The position numbers and the translations under genes were made by a program. 64,000 nucleotides of DNA. Origin: Desulfosarcinaceae bacterium (lineage in GTDB: Bacteria; Desulfobacterota; Desulfobacteria; Desulfobacterales; Desulfosarcinaceae). The DNA lies in NCBI GenBank assembly GCA_030066015.1, contig JASJCL010000004.1, positions 62,001-126,000 of the forward strand, read 5' to 3'. Below are positions 44,387 through 53,155 of this stretch, one piece after another (within the stretch, counting starts at the first letter, position 1; each line of letters begins with the position of its first letter). Below the pieces are notes generated by a model. It saw nothing but the letters and a program-made list of their open reading frames with translations, ran no database searches and had not been told where the DNA came from.

Positions 44387-45766
44387 GTGACATTTCCTGC
44401 AAACGGGGCTCCCACCGTTCATGCAAGTGATCGTCAGCGCCAGCACGCCACGGAGATTTTCCGGGCGGCGCTGGCGGCCGTGAAACCGGAGGCCTGTATC
44501 GCTCGGATGGTGGCCCGACGCGGGAATTCGCTCTCATTGGGATCGATCACAATCGACTTGAACCAGGTGGAGCGCCTGTTCCTCCTGGGGGCCGGCAAGG
44601 CGTCGGCCGCCATGGCGGCCGCCATGGAAACCCTCCTGGGCGACCGCGTTACGGCCGGCAGCATCAGCGTCAAGTACGGTCATGGGGTGCCCTTGAACCA
44701 TTGTGCGTTGTTCGAGGCCGGGCATCCGGTACCCGATGCAGCGGGCTGTGAAGCGGCGCAGGCCATCCTGGACCTGGCCCGTGGAGCGCGAGAACGAGAT
44801 CTGGTGATCTGTCTCATTTCGGGAGGCGGTTCGGCCCTGCTCCCCCTGCCCTTGCCGGGCCTCACCCTGACCGACAAACAGGCCACAACCCGCCGCCTGC
44901 TGGCGTCCGGCGCCACCATTCACGAGATCAACGCCATTCGCAAGCACCTTTCGGCCATCAAAGGCGGACGCCTGGCGCAGGCGGCCGCGCCGGCGACGGT
45001 CGTCAGCCTGCTGCTCAGCGATGTGGTGGGGGATGATCTGGACGTGATCGCTTCGGGTCCCACGGTCCCGGACAGCAGCACCTATTCCGACTGCGAAGCG
45101 ATCCTGAAGCGCTACGGGCTGCTGGACAAGATCCCCGCCGCGGTCGTCACCCGCATCGCCGAGGGGGTGGCCGGTGCCTTTGCCGACACCCCGAAAGCCG
45201 GGGCCCCGATTTTCGATCGGGTCACCAATATCGTGGTGGGTAGCAATCGTGATGCGCTCGCGGCCGCCCGCAGCGTAGCGGCGGAGTTGGGGTACAACCC
45301 CATCGTGCTGACCAGCCGTCTGGAGGGCGAGGCGCGGAATGCCGCCCGCTTTCTCGTTCAGGTTCTCACCGAAGCCCACCTCTCCGGCCAGCCAGCGGGC
45401 CCCCCGCTGTGTCTGCTGTCGGCCGGAGAGACGACGGTGACGCTGAAGGGCGGCGGAAAGGGCGGGCGTAACACAGAGTTGGCGCTGGCGGCCGCCATCC
45501 ACCTGTCCGAAGATCCGTCATGTGCCCTTCTCAGTGGCGGCACCGATGGCACTGACGGTCCGACCGATGCCGCCGGCGCCATCGTCGATGGCGGCTCGGT
45601 CAAAAGAGCGATGGCCAGGGGCTTTGATGTGGAGAAGGCGCTGGCGAAGAACGATTCTTATACGGTGTTGGCGGCCAGCGGTGATCTGCTGATAACGGGA
45701 CCTACCCGGACCAATGTGATGGACCTGCAGATCGGCCTGGCAGGCGTACCCGGCGGGGAGGTGTGA
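44387..45766 (+). CDS. Glycerate 2-kinase (MOFRL family)
   Basis: ATP-dependent glycerate kinase of the GckA/TtuD/GLYCTK type that forms 2-phosphoglycerate. The N-terminal domain has VERLFLLGAGKASAAMAAAM, VKYGHGVPLNHCALFEAGHP, VICLISGGGSALLPLP and INAIRKHLSAIKGGRLAQ. The MOFRL domain is C-terminal with LLSAGETTVTLKGGGKGGRN and SGGTDGTDGPTDAAGAIVDG. The start is a GTG with GGAGG seven bases upstream. 459 residues. It is transcribed divergently from hutH. It could serve the serine cycle or glycerate use. Confidence 0.92.
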   Translation: MTFPANGAPTVHASDRQRQHATEIFRAALAAVKPEACIARMVARRGNSLSLGSITIDLNQVERLFLLGAGKASAAMAAAMETLLGDRVTAGSISVKYGHGVPLNHCALFEAGHPVPDAAGCEAAQAILDLARGARERDLVICLISGGGSALLPLPLPGLTLTDKQATTRRLLASGATIHEINAIRKHLSAIKGGRLAQAAAPATVVSLLLSDVVGDDLDVIASGPTVPDSSTYSDCEAILKRYGLLDKIPAAVVTRIAEGVAGAFADTPKAGAPIFDRVTNIVVGSNRDALAAARSVAAELGYNPIVLTSRLEGEARNAARFLVQVLTEAHLSGQPAGPPLCLLSAGETTVTLKGGGKGGRNTELALAAAIHLSEDPSCALLSGGTDGTDGPTDAAGAIVDGGSVKRAMARGFDVEKALAKNDSYTVLAASGDLLITGPTRTNVMDLQIGLAGVPGGEV

Positions 45767-45857
45767 GGGCCGGCGGTGGATGTCGCAGAAGGGGTAGTAG
45801 GTCACCCCCCGGCCGCGCACGATCGACCGGGAGGCGGTGATATGACACGCAGTCGGC

Positions 45858-46028
45858 TCACGGCAGCTTCTCGGGCTTGCAGAGATTCTCGGCATTGACG
45901 GCACTGCGGCCGCAGCCCTGGCAATAGTGTTGGGCCGGCTGGATCAGTTTGATGTAAGCGGCAGGGTCTTTGACCTGAAGCTCATCTTCAACATGGCCAC
46001 AAAGTGTTTTCGTGTTATCGTCACCCAT
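45858..46028 (-). CDS. Small cysteine-motif protein (56 aa)
   Basis: Family not named, but the layout is familiar from deltaproteobacterial small proteins: CGHVEDELQVKDPAAYIKLI near the N-terminus and HYCQGCGRSAVNAENLCKPE at the C-terminus. The C-x2-C plus later Cys could form a metal site. AAAGGAG lies six bases before the ATG, so the short start is well supported; the longer frame upstream is not. It diverges from the small plus-strand gene at 46271. Confidence 0.7.
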   Translation of the reverse strand: MGDDNTKTLCGHVEDELQVKDPAAYIKLIQPAQHYCQGCGRSAVNAENLCKPEKLP

Positions 46029-46182
46029 GGAAGGCTCCTTTCGTTGAACAGTTGGGGGCCGGCGGCATGGTTGCGCCGATAGTGAGCGGCACCGGCCAAA
46101 GTTGATATGTAAGGTATTCACCCGGGTATGGGAGTCAAGCCATACCCGATCTCGCCAAGGCCGGCAGCGAATCAATTGCCGC

Positions 46183-46211
46183 TTGTCCGCGGACGCCGGA
46201 AACGATAGACT
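46183..46211 (+). promoter_or_regulatory. Candidate promoter upstream of 46271
   Basis: TTGTCC, 17-base spacer, TAGACT. It points towards the small plus-strand genes at 46271-47545, with a leader of about 53 bases. Confidence 0.45.
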
Positions 46212-46270
46212 AATTCGGTTTGATGCGGGTCCCATCCACTCGCTGACCCTCAATGGAGCCTCCGTGACCC

Positions 46271-46543
46271 ATGGCAGACAATCTGATCCCCATCGATGAC
46301 ACCCTCGGCGGACTGGCCGAAGAGCTGCAGAAACTGATGAAGCTGGTGGACCCCCACCAACGTGACGACAAGGAGCTGGCGCGCCTGCTGCTGATCCGCC
46401 TGAAAATCGACGGTCTGGAGCGCACCCGCGCCTATTTGGTCGAGAAAACCCGCGCAGCGGACGCCTGCGGCTACACGGGTCGCCTCTATGACTATCTCAA
46501 GGACGATACCGAAGCGCGCTCCTGTCAGGGTGAGGGTTCCTGA
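46271..46543 (+). CDS. Small soluble helical protein (90 aa)
   Basis: Family not recognised. It looks all-alpha: GGLAEELQKLMKLV, RDDKELARLLLIRLKIDGLE and ERTRAYLVEKTRAADACG. There are two cysteines, no signal peptide and no membrane segment. GGAG lies 12 bases before the ATG, a slightly long spacing. It is the first of three closely spaced plus-strand genes behind a candidate promoter. Confidence 0.6.
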   Translation: MADNLIPIDDTLGGLAEELQKLMKLVDPHQRDDKELARLLLIRLKIDGLERTRAYLVEKTRAADACGYTGRLYDYLKDDTEARSCQGEGS

Positions 46544-46587
46544 TATCACGCCCCGAGCGCTCCCACCTGCAGGGAAAAGGCGTTCGC

Positions 46588-46893
46588 ATGCCCCGTAAAA
46601 TACCCCTTCGGCCCGGATTGTGGGCCCGCATCCTCAGAGATCTGCGTGTCTTCATCGCCCTGGTTTGGGATCTGCTGCGCGGGCGCTACACAGGCGTTTC
46701 CTGGCGTTTCGTCATCGCCCTGGGACTTTTCACCCTCTATCTGGTCTTCCCTCTGGATGCCATCCACGATGCCATCCCTATTTTGGGGCAACTGGACGAC
46801 ACATTGCTGTTTCTCTTCGTATTGTATCTCTTGGAGAAGGACCTCGTGGCCTACCAGGAGTGGCGTGCAAAGCGATCCAACGGGGAGGGGTAG
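46588..46893 (+). CDS. DUF1232 (YkvA-type) membrane protein
   Basis: Small membrane protein of the DUF1232 family. The conserved core is LYLVFPLDAIHDAIPILGQL followed by DDTLLFLFVLYLL, i.e. the Pro-Asp-x-Ile-x-Asp-x-Ile-Pro-x-x-Gly-x-x-Asp-Asp pattern with small changes. A second hydrophobic stretch (DLRVFIALVWDLL) precedes it. 101 residues. The role of the family is unknown. It is 44 bases after the previous gene and about 106 before the YcxB-like gene. Confidence 0.8.
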   Translation: MPRKIPLRPGLWARILRDLRVFIALVWDLLRGRYTGVSWRFVIALGLFTLYLVFPLDAIHDAIPILGQLDDTLLFLFVLYLLEKDLVAYQEWRAKRSNGEG

Positions 46894-46999
46894 CCACACA
46901 GCCATCGTCGGCGGGGTGGTGGCGGTCGGCCCCGACGCGTCAAACAGCAGCCGGCCAACGACGGCCGATTCATCGGTCGAAATGGAGATGCCACCGGGT

Positions 47000-47545
47000 A
47001 TGATGAAATTCGCCTACCACAACAGCGTGGACGATCTCATCGCGCTGCAGCGCTGCATGCTGCGTCATTCGGCATTCGGCCAGAAACTGATGCTGCATCG
47101 CTTCATCATGGTGGAGGTTGTGTTGGCCTTCATCTGCGGTATGTTCGCCATCAACGGCAACCCTTTCAAGGTGCTCCTGGCATTCGCGGCCCTGTCCGTC
47201 CTGGCGTGGCATTTTCGGGAACGTTCCGTCATTCAGCAGTTCAAGCGAGATTTCAAACGGGAGCTGCGCAAAGATGAGGACAACAGCTTCGCGAAACCCC
47301 GCATCCTGCAAATCAGCCCGCAACACCTCGCGGTGAGTACCGGCAACCATCATCAAACACACCCCTGGCGAACGGTGGAGTGGACTGGACAGGACGATCG
47401 ACGGCTCTACATCATCACCACCGGTGTGCTGCACTACGCCGTCCCCAAGAGTGTTTTCAAGGACCCGGAGGAGATGCAGAGCTTTCTCAAGCGTGTGGAC
47501 ACCTATCGCGATGACGCCGCGGGTTCATTGAGAGCGGCCGATTAA
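47000..47545 (+). CDS. YcxB-like membrane protein
   Basis: Predicted inner-membrane protein with two adjacent membrane helices (MLHRFIMVEVVLAFICGMFA and KVLLAFAALSVLAWHF) followed by a cytoplasmic YcxB-like domain. That domain reads KPRILQISPQHLAVSTGNHH, TVEWTGQDDRRLYIITTGVL, and PKSVFKDPEEMQSFLKRVD. The start is taken at MMKFAYHNSVDD, where the family usually begins; in-frame ATGs at 46982 and 46988 are possible. The longer frame to 46646 overlaps the DUF1232 gene. 181 residues. Function unknown. Confidence 0.7.
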   Translation: MMKFAYHNSVDDLIALQRCMLRHSAFGQKLMLHRFIMVEVVLAFICGMFAINGNPFKVLLAFAALSVLAWHFRERSVIQQFKRDFKRELRKDEDNSFAKPRILQISPQHLAVSTGNHHQTHPWRTVEWTGQDDRRLYIITTGVLHYAVPKSVFKDPEEMQSFLKRVDTYRDDAAGSLRAAD

Positions 47546-47639
47546 GCAGCCAGCGGCCCGATGTGCATGGAAACACCGGGTGTCGCAGCTGCCACCATTT
47601 GGCAAGGTCGGCCATTGCTGCGTATCCCCGCCCAGGTGG

Positions 47640-47903
47640 TCAACGGCCCAGCTTGCTGAAAAAGACCCGGTGCCGCGCCCGGGCCAACTCCGCATCTTCG
47701 GTCACCAGAAAGTGAAATGGTTGGTTGTCCTCGTCGTAGCAGACATAGAGGGCGTTGTAACCCGTCACATCATCCGCATCTCTTATCCGGTGGACATCCC
47801 CGTCAAATCGTTCACACACCGCAAACCACTCCTCTTGGGTTGCGGCGTCGGTTGGGGTGACGCTATCCGCAGCGGCGTCGTATTCCACGGCCAGCGCCTT
47901 CAT
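47640..47903 (-). CDS. Uncharacterised small acidic protein (87 aa)
   Basis: Family not recognised. The start is well supported by AAAGGAGG five bases before the ATG of MKALAVEYDAA; the longer frame adds 16 residues. The product is acidic and soluble, with ATQEEWFAVCERFDG and YNALYVCYDEDNQPFHFLVT; the latter beta-hairpin-like part suggests a small alpha/beta fold. It diverges from the sigma-54 activator gene. Confidence 0.6.
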   Translation of the reverse strand: MKALAVEYDAAADSVTPTDAATQEEWFAVCERFDGDVHRIRDADDVTGYNALYVCYDEDNQPFHFLVTEDAELARARHRVFFSKLGR

Positions 47904-48044
47904 GACGACCTCCTTTGCAAACGGGTAATTGGGATGGAACGACTTCAGCATAGTGACACCCGGCGACCGCTGTCAAATAGCAGCCCCTCCACTGGCGGCG
48001 CTTTTGCGGCCAGTGCGCCAGCGCCGCTTTCTCGGGCGCTTGTG

Positions 48045-48072
48045 TTGCATTTTAAGCAAACTTTGCTATATT
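48045..48072 (+). promoter_or_regulatory. Sigma-70-like promoter for sigma-54 activator gene
   Basis: TTGCAT, 16-base spacer, TATATT, giving a leader of about 90 bases before the ATG at 48166. Confidence 0.5.
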
Positions 48073-48165
48073 TTATGGGAATTGAACTTACACAACCGCC
48101 GACTCCCTGGCGCTGTCCCCCGCCCCTTCTTCGGTGCCCCAGTGAGAGATGGCAGAGGGTGCTTA

Positions 48166-49164
48166 ATGGCAAGGCTCAAACTCAACGGCATCATCGGCCA
48201 GAGCAAAGAGATCAAGGCCGTCTTCAATACCATCGAGAAAGTCGCCGCCAGCGACAGTACCATCCTGATCAATGGTGAAACCGGAACCGGCAAGGGTCTC
48301 GCCGCCAAGGCGATCCACCTGAACTCCAAGCGATCCGGCAAAGCTTTTGTATCGATCAATTGCGGGGCGATCCCCGAAAACCTGCTTGAGAGCGAGCTCT
48401 TTGGCCACGTCAAAGGCGCCTTCACCGGTGCGACCGCGACCAAAATGGGCAAATTCGAGCAGGCGAACGGGGGAACCATCTTTCTGGATGAGATCGGAGA
48501 CATGAGCCCTGACCTCCAGGTCAAGATTCTGCGCGTGTTGGAGGAGGGTGAGTTCGAACCGGTGGGGGGCAATCGCACTGTACGGGTGGATATCCGCGTC
48601 ATTGCCGCCACCCATCGCAATCTGGAAGAGCGTGTGGAAGCGGGCGAGTTCCGCGAGGACCTCTTTTTTCGCCTCTACGTGATCCCCCTGATGCTGCCGC
48701 CGCTGCGGGAACGACGAACCGACATCGCCCTACTGGCCAACCATTTCTGTACAGATGTCGCGGAGAAGAACGCGCTCGGAGTGACCGGGTTCGCACCAGA
48801 GACCCTCGGCCTGATGCAGACCTATGAATGGCCAGGCAATATTCGCGAGTTGAAGAACCTGGTGGAACGCATGGTGGTGCTTCGTCAGGAAGGCCGCCTG
48901 GAACCCGTCGATCTGCCGGAGAAGATCCGCGGCGCCAGCGCCAGTGTGGTCGTCGCGCCGCCCCAAATTGATATCGATGAAGACGGCATCTCCTTCAATA
49001 CGGCGGTCACCGAATTCGAAAAATCCCTAATTCTGCAATCGTTGGAGAAGGCCGACTGGGTCAAGAACCGGGCGGCCAAGCTCCTGCAACTCAAACGCAC
49101 CACCCTTGTCGAAAAGATCAAGCGCTATCAACTCAACCAGTCCGATCTAATGCAAAACGCCTAA
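48166..49164 (+). CDS. Sigma-54 activator without receiver (AAA+ and HTH only)
   Basis: Bacterial enhancer-binding protein that would open sigma-54 promoters. It begins almost directly with the AAA+ domain: Walker A GETGTGKGLAAKAIHL (about residues 37-52), the sigma-54-contacting GAFTGA (about 84-89), Walker B GGTIFLDEIGDM, and the arginine finger region REDLFFRLYVIPLMLPPLRE. A Fis-type helix-turn-helix ends it (KNRAAKLLQLKRTTLVEKIK). No N-terminal receiver, GAF or PAS domain is present. The start MARLKLNG has AGAGGG seven bases upstream. 332 residues. A separate receiver gene follows 117 bases on. Confidence 0.92.
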   Translation: MARLKLNGIIGQSKEIKAVFNTIEKVAASDSTILINGETGTGKGLAAKAIHLNSKRSGKAFVSINCGAIPENLLESELFGHVKGAFTGATATKMGKFEQANGGTIFLDEIGDMSPDLQVKILRVLEEGEFEPVGGNRTVRVDIRVIAATHRNLEERVEAGEFREDLFFRLYVIPLMLPPLRERRTDIALLANHFCTDVAEKNALGVTGFAPETLGLMQTYEWPGNIRELKNLVERMVVLRQEGRLEPVDLPEKIRGASASVVVAPPQIDIDEDGISFNTAVTEFEKSLILQSLEKADWVKNRAAKLLQLKRTTLVEKIKRYQLNQSDLMQNA

Positions 49165-49281
49165 CGCGTACCGGCATGCCGATCGACAGGCGGCTTACCC
49201 AAGATGGTCGCCACGACCCGCTCTGCGGCCTCTCAGAGTCCGCCATTTGCATGTACGCCACTTCCAATTCGAGGAACCGCC

Positions 49282-49965
49282 ATGGATGTCCGAATTCTGA
49301 TCGCCGACGATGAAATTCCCATTCTGGAACTATTGTCCGAATTCATTACCAAACTGGGCTATCAGGCGGATACCGCACAGGATGTCGAGAGCGCCATCGA
49401 ATTGCTCAAGAGCGGGACCTTCGACATTGTGCTGACCGATAAAAATATGCCGGGCCCGAAAGGAAGTCTGGAAGGCGGCATGGCCCTGCTGCGCTGGCTC
49501 AAGGAGAACGCCGCGCGGACCGAGGTGATCATGATGACGGGCTATGCCACCATCGAAACCGCGGTGGAGGCCATGAAACTGGGTGCCTTCGACTATATCA
49601 TGAAGCCCATTCCCCTCGATGAACTCAAACAGAAGCTGGAACGGCTCATCCAATACCGCGCCTTCATCAATTCGGAGAACACTCTGGAGATCTATCGCAC
49701 CCTCCATCAGCAGATGCTGGTGTTGTTGGAAAACCGCAAAGGGTTGCCCGAGGATCAGGTTCGCAGCATGCTCAAGAACCTGGGATCCCGCATCGACAAT
49801 GTGTTCGGGCTTCAACGGCAGTACGAGGCCATCGTCCAGCACCAGACCGAAGCACTGGAGCGTATCGAAGCGCTGGCCGAAGTGCTCAAAGATGGGCTCC
49901 CCTCCGACAGTCCCTATCAGGAGGTGGTGGTCAAGATCAGCGAAGAGGCCCAGAAACGGGTTTGA
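49282..49965 (+). CDS. Receiver protein with helical C-terminus
   Basis: Response regulator without a DNA-binding domain. The receiver (residues about 3-125) has IADDEIPILELLSEF, the phospho-acceptor Asp in IVLTDKNMPGPKGS (about 54), MMTGYATIETAVEAMKLGAF and YIMKPIPLDEL, which are the markers of NtrC-type receivers. The remaining 100 residues form a predicted coiled coil (TLEIYRTLHQQMLVLLENRK, LQRQYEAIVQHQTEALERIE). The start MDVRILIADDE has GAGGAA six bases upstream. The preceding gene encodes a receiver-less sigma-54 activator, so the two could work as a split regulator. Confidence 0.9.
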   Translation: MDVRILIADDEIPILELLSEFITKLGYQADTAQDVESAIELLKSGTFDIVLTDKNMPGPKGSLEGGMALLRWLKENAARTEVIMMTGYATIETAVEAMKLGAFDYIMKPIPLDELKQKLERLIQYRAFINSENTLEIYRTLHQQMLVLLENRKGLPEDQVRSMLKNLGSRIDNVFGLQRQYEAIVQHQTEALERIEALAEVLKDGLPSDSPYQEVVVKISEEAQKRV

Positions 49966-50145
49966 CGCGCAATGCCGCCGTGGCGGTAACCGCATCCGCC
50001 CGCCCTTCTCCTTAAATCGCCCATCATCCCTCCACATTTCCTCCACATTTGGGGCTTATCCTGGGACAGTGGTAGATAGCCGCGAGCCCCCTTTGGACCA
50101 CCAGTGCGGGCACGCGCTTCACCCCCAACGAATTGGAGGCCGACC

Positions 50146-50670
50146 ATGACGAAATCCCTGAAGATCGGTTTGGTGACGCTCCTGGTTCTCACCTTGGCCA
50201 TGCCGGCCTGGGCCGGCCGAGGCCATCGTTCTCGGCACTACTACCCGCACAAGCACCACCACAGTGGCCACCATCACCGGGTACACCTGCACGCAGTGGG
50301 CGCCGGACTCCTGGGGCTCGGCCTCATCACGGGCGCCGCCATTGCGGCCAGTGCCCTCCATCAGCCCAAAGTGGTCGTACACCGACCGGCGCCGCCCCCA
50401 CCGCCGGCATCACCGAACTGGTATGGAACCCCCTATCGGCACCACCGGCACCACCCCGATTTGGGATCCGCCCATGTGACAGCCCATCTGCTCAACGTGC
50501 GCCAGAATCCGGGCCGGCACCACCCCATCCTCCTGCAAGTACCCAAGGGGACCTACCTCAGCGTACAAGCCACCTCAGATGGCTGGCTCTTTGTCCGCAT
50601 TGCCGATGGTCGCATGGGCTGGGTGATGAAGCGGTACACCACCTGGGGCCAGGCCTATGCCGACGGCTGA
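50146..50670 (+). CDS. Secreted His-rich SH3-domain protein
   Basis: Signal peptide (LKIGLVTLLVLTLAMPAWAG) followed by a histidine-rich stretch (HRSRHYYPHKHHHSGHHHRV, residues about 27-46), a hydrophobic segment (GAGLLGLGLITGAAIAASAL), and a Pro/His linker. A bacterial SH3 domain ends the protein (about 112-168: AHVTAHLLNVRQNPGRHHPI, VPKGTYLSVQATSDGWLFVR, MGWVMKRY). It is probably an envelope protein that could bind divalent metals. The start has GGAGG seven bases upstream. A strong hairpin follows the gene. Confidence 0.75.
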   Translation: MTKSLKIGLVTLLVLTLAMPAWAGRGHRSRHYYPHKHHHSGHHHRVHLHAVGAGLLGLGLITGAAIAASALHQPKVVVHRPAPPPPPASPNWYGTPYRHHRHHPDLGSAHVTAHLLNVRQNPGRHHPILLQVPKGTYLSVQATSDGWLFVRIADGRMGWVMKRYTTWGQAYADG

Positions 50671-50697
50671 AGCGAGGCCAGTGAGGGAGAGCGGCCC

Positions 50698-50731
50698 GAC
50701 GGCGCCGAGCACAGCGATGCTCGGCGCCGTC
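50698..50731 (+). terminator. Perfect 14-bp hairpin after SH3 gene
   Basis: GACGGCGCCGAGCA pairs with 50718-50731 across a 6-base loop, 27 bases after the stop codon. No long T-tract follows (GCCGTTTCG). Confidence 0.6.
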
Positions 50732-50870
50732 GCCGTTTCGAACGGGTGCTGTCCCTATTTCCTTTTATGCATCGGATTGATACAACGAATTCCGTGGACA
50801 TCACGGAAAGATCGGGCCGTGCGGCGGTTCAAAACAGCGCGGCGTCCTGGACCAGGGACCTCGAAGTGGC

Positions 50871-52448
50871 ATGCAGATACGCCTCTCCTTTAAGATCATG
50901 GGGGCATTCATCCTCCTGACCCTGCTGACGGCCAGCATGATTCTGGTGTCGGTGCGCTATTTTTCGGAGCGCAATTTCAGCCGGTATCTGCGGGAGCGTG
51001 AGGATCGGATCATCGCCAACCTCATCCCCAAAATCGAGCAGATCTATGCCGATCGCGGCAATTGGGACATTTTTCAAACCAGACCGAGGCGCTGGCAGCG
51101 CTTCATCCGCCTGGGAGGCCGCCTGCCGCGTCGCATCCAGATTCACGGGGAGCCGGAAGCCGCCGCAGCTTCAGCGGAGCGGGTGCCCGCATCGGAGGGA
51201 GCAGAACCCGCTGTGATCCTCGGCGATGATCTCAAGATCACCTCCGCCGCTGGGGGCCGCAGCGGCGGCCGGGACGGCAGCGCCCTGCGGGAAACCATCG
51301 ATCTCATCCAACTGGCCGATCGCTTGACCCTCTTTGACGCTCGGCAGGCATACATCAGCGGAATTCCTTCGATGCCCGAAATTGAGATCATGCACCCCCT
51401 GGAAGTGGCCGGCCGCACCGTGGGGTGGGTGGGCGTAGATGCCAGCGGGGCCCTCATCTATCCTGTGGACAAGGCCTTCATGCAGCGCCAAGTGGAAACC
51501 CTTATTTGGGTGGGGCTTATCATTCTCATTGTGGGCAGTGCGCTGGCCTTCGGGTTCAGCAGACACCTGACAGCCCCCATCCACCGCCTGGCTGCCGCCA
51601 GCCGCAGGCTCGGTGATCGACGCTTTGATACCCGCATTCCCATCACCAACCGGGATGACGAATTGGGCCAATTGGCGGATGCTTTCAATGCCATGGCCGC
51701 CAACCTGGAGCGCTATGTGCGACGTCAGCACCAGTGGTTGCGGGACATCTCCCACGAGTTAAGAACCCCTCTCGCCGTGCTGTTGGGGGAGATCGAAGCC
51801 GTCCAAGACGGCGTACGTCCCATAACGCCAGAAGCGGTGGCCTCGCTGCACGCCGAGGTGAGTCACCTCATCGCCATCGTTTCCGATCTGCACGAGTTGG
51901 CCCGTGCAGAGGCGGACGGCTTCACCCTGGAATTGGCGCCCGTTCTCCCCGGCCGCGTGCTGATGACGGTGCTGGAGCTTTTTGAGCACCGATTGGGGGA
52001 ATCGGGAATTGCCCTCGCCTGTGAGCTATCGCCGGTGTCAAACCTGAAGGTGATGGGGGACAGCGAGCGGCTCCACCAACTCTTTACCAATCTGCTCCAC
52101 AATGTGCTGCGGCACGCCATAGGGGCGGATCGACTGACCATTGTCGGGCAGCGCCTCGGGCGCCGGATGGAGCTGTGCTTCAGGGACAACGGTCCCGGTG
52201 TCCCCGAAGAGGCCCTGCCCCACCTGTTCGATCGGCTTTTCCGCGTCGATCCCTCCCGCAGCCGCACTACCGGGGGATCGGGGATCGGCCTCTCGGTCTG
52301 CCAGACTATCGTGGAAGGTCACGGCGGCACCATCTCCGCCGCCAATGCTGCCGGACCAGCCCGGGGCTTGATCATCACGGTCCGCCTGCCCATGATACCG
52401 ACCCCCGCCGCCCCCTTCCCCCTGCCGCACCGGAGGCGTCAACGATGA
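50871..52448 (+). CDS. Sensor histidine kinase (BaeS-like)
   Basis: Membrane kinase with a first helix (IMGAFILLTLLTASMILVSV), a large periplasmic sensor region of about 160 residues, and a second helix (LIWVGLIILIVGSALAFGF). HAMP follows, then HisKA with the phospho-His in RDISHELRTPLAVLLGE (about residue 292). The ATPase part has an N-box (LHQLFTNLLHNVLRHAIGA), DNGPGVPEEALPHLFDRLFR, and TTGGSGIGLSVCQTIVEGHG. 525 residues. Its stop overlaps the response regulator start (ATGA). The ribosome site is weak. The signal sensed is unknown; envelope stress is suggested by BaeS similarity. Confidence 0.92.
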   Translation: MQIRLSFKIMGAFILLTLLTASMILVSVRYFSERNFSRYLREREDRIIANLIPKIEQIYADRGNWDIFQTRPRRWQRFIRLGGRLPRRIQIHGEPEAAAASAERVPASEGAEPAVILGDDLKITSAAGGRSGGRDGSALRETIDLIQLADRLTLFDARQAYISGIPSMPEIEIMHPLEVAGRTVGWVGVDASGALIYPVDKAFMQRQVETLIWVGLIILIVGSALAFGFSRHLTAPIHRLAAASRRLGDRRFDTRIPITNRDDELGQLADAFNAMAANLERYVRRQHQWLRDISHELRTPLAVLLGEIEAVQDGVRPITPEAVASLHAEVSHLIAIVSDLHELARAEADGFTLELAPVLPGRVLMTVLELFEHRLGESGIALACELSPVSNLKVMGDSERLHQLFTNLLHNVLRHAIGADRLTIVGQRLGRRMELCFRDNGPGVPEEALPHLFDRLFRVDPSRSRTTGGSGIGLSVCQTIVEGHGGTISAANAAGPARGLIITVRLPMIPTPAAPFPLPHRRRQR

Positions 52449-53155
52449 AGGCCCAGCCCAAAATACTCGTCATCGAAGATGAACAGAAGATCGCCACCCT
52501 CCTGCGGGACTACCTCCAACGCTCCGATTACCAGGTGGATCTGCTCAACAGTGGTGAGCGCGCGGTGGAGCGGATCCGTCGGCAGCCGCCCGACCTGGTG
52601 ATCCTCGACCTGATGCTGCCCGGCAAAGACGGCTTGACCATCTGCCGTGAGGTGCGGGCCTTTTCAGATCTGCCCATCCTGATCCTCACCGCCAAAGTAG
52701 ACGAGGTGGATCGTCTGGTCGGTCTGGAGATGGGTGCCGATGACTACATCTGCAAACCGTTCAGTCCCCGCGAAGTGGTCGCCCGAGTAAAGGCAGTCCT
52801 ACGCCGCGCGCGTCCTGCAGCGGAAACCCAACAGATCACGGCCGGCGCCTTGCTCCTGGAAGTGGCCACCCGCAGGGTCACGGTAAAGGGAGCGATCCTC
52901 CACCTGACGCCAAATGAATTCGACCTGCTCAAGGTACTCATGACCCACCCCGAGCGGGTCTTTGAACGCAGTGACCTGATCGCCTTGGTCCAGGGCTACG
53001 ACTTTGAAGGATATGACCGCACCATCGACAGCCACATCAAGAACATTCGCAAAAAGATCGGCGCTCACCTGCCCGATGTCCAGGTGATCAAAACCGTCTA
53101 TGGTGTTGGCTACGCCTTCTATCCGCCGGAGGCGGAGACACCCGGCAGGGAATGA
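52445..53155 (+). CDS. OmpR-family response regulator (BaeR-like)
   Basis: Partner of the upstream kinase. The receiver shows ILVIEDEQKIATLLRDYL, the acceptor Asp in LVILDLMLPGKDGLTICRE (about residue 54), ILTAK and YICKPFSPREVVARVK. A winged-helix DNA-binding domain follows (about 135-228: LHLTPNEFDLLKVLMTHPER, GYDRTIDSHIKNIRKKIG, VIKTVYGVGYAF). The ATG overlaps the kinase stop by four bases. 236 residues, a standard length. Confidence 0.95.
   Translation: MKAQPKILVIEDEQKIATLLRDYLQRSDYQVDLLNSGERAVERIRRQPPDLVILDLMLPGKDGLTICREVRAFSDLPILILTAKVDEVDRLVGLEMGADDYICKPFSPREVVARVKAVLRRARPAAETQQITAGALLLEVATRRVTVKGAILHLTPNEFDLLKVLMTHPERVFERSDLIALVQGYDFEGYDRTIDSHIKNIRKKIGAHLPDVQVIKTVYGVGYAFYPPEAETPGRE

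Noticed and set aside
45518-45904. Minus-strand frame across the glycerate kinase 3' end
   Set aside because: Mostly antisense to the kinase, no start site, no family resemblance.
47929-48165. Upstream extension of the sigma-54 activator
   Set aside because: It crosses the candidate promoter, and the AAA+ domain starts directly after the ATG at 48166.
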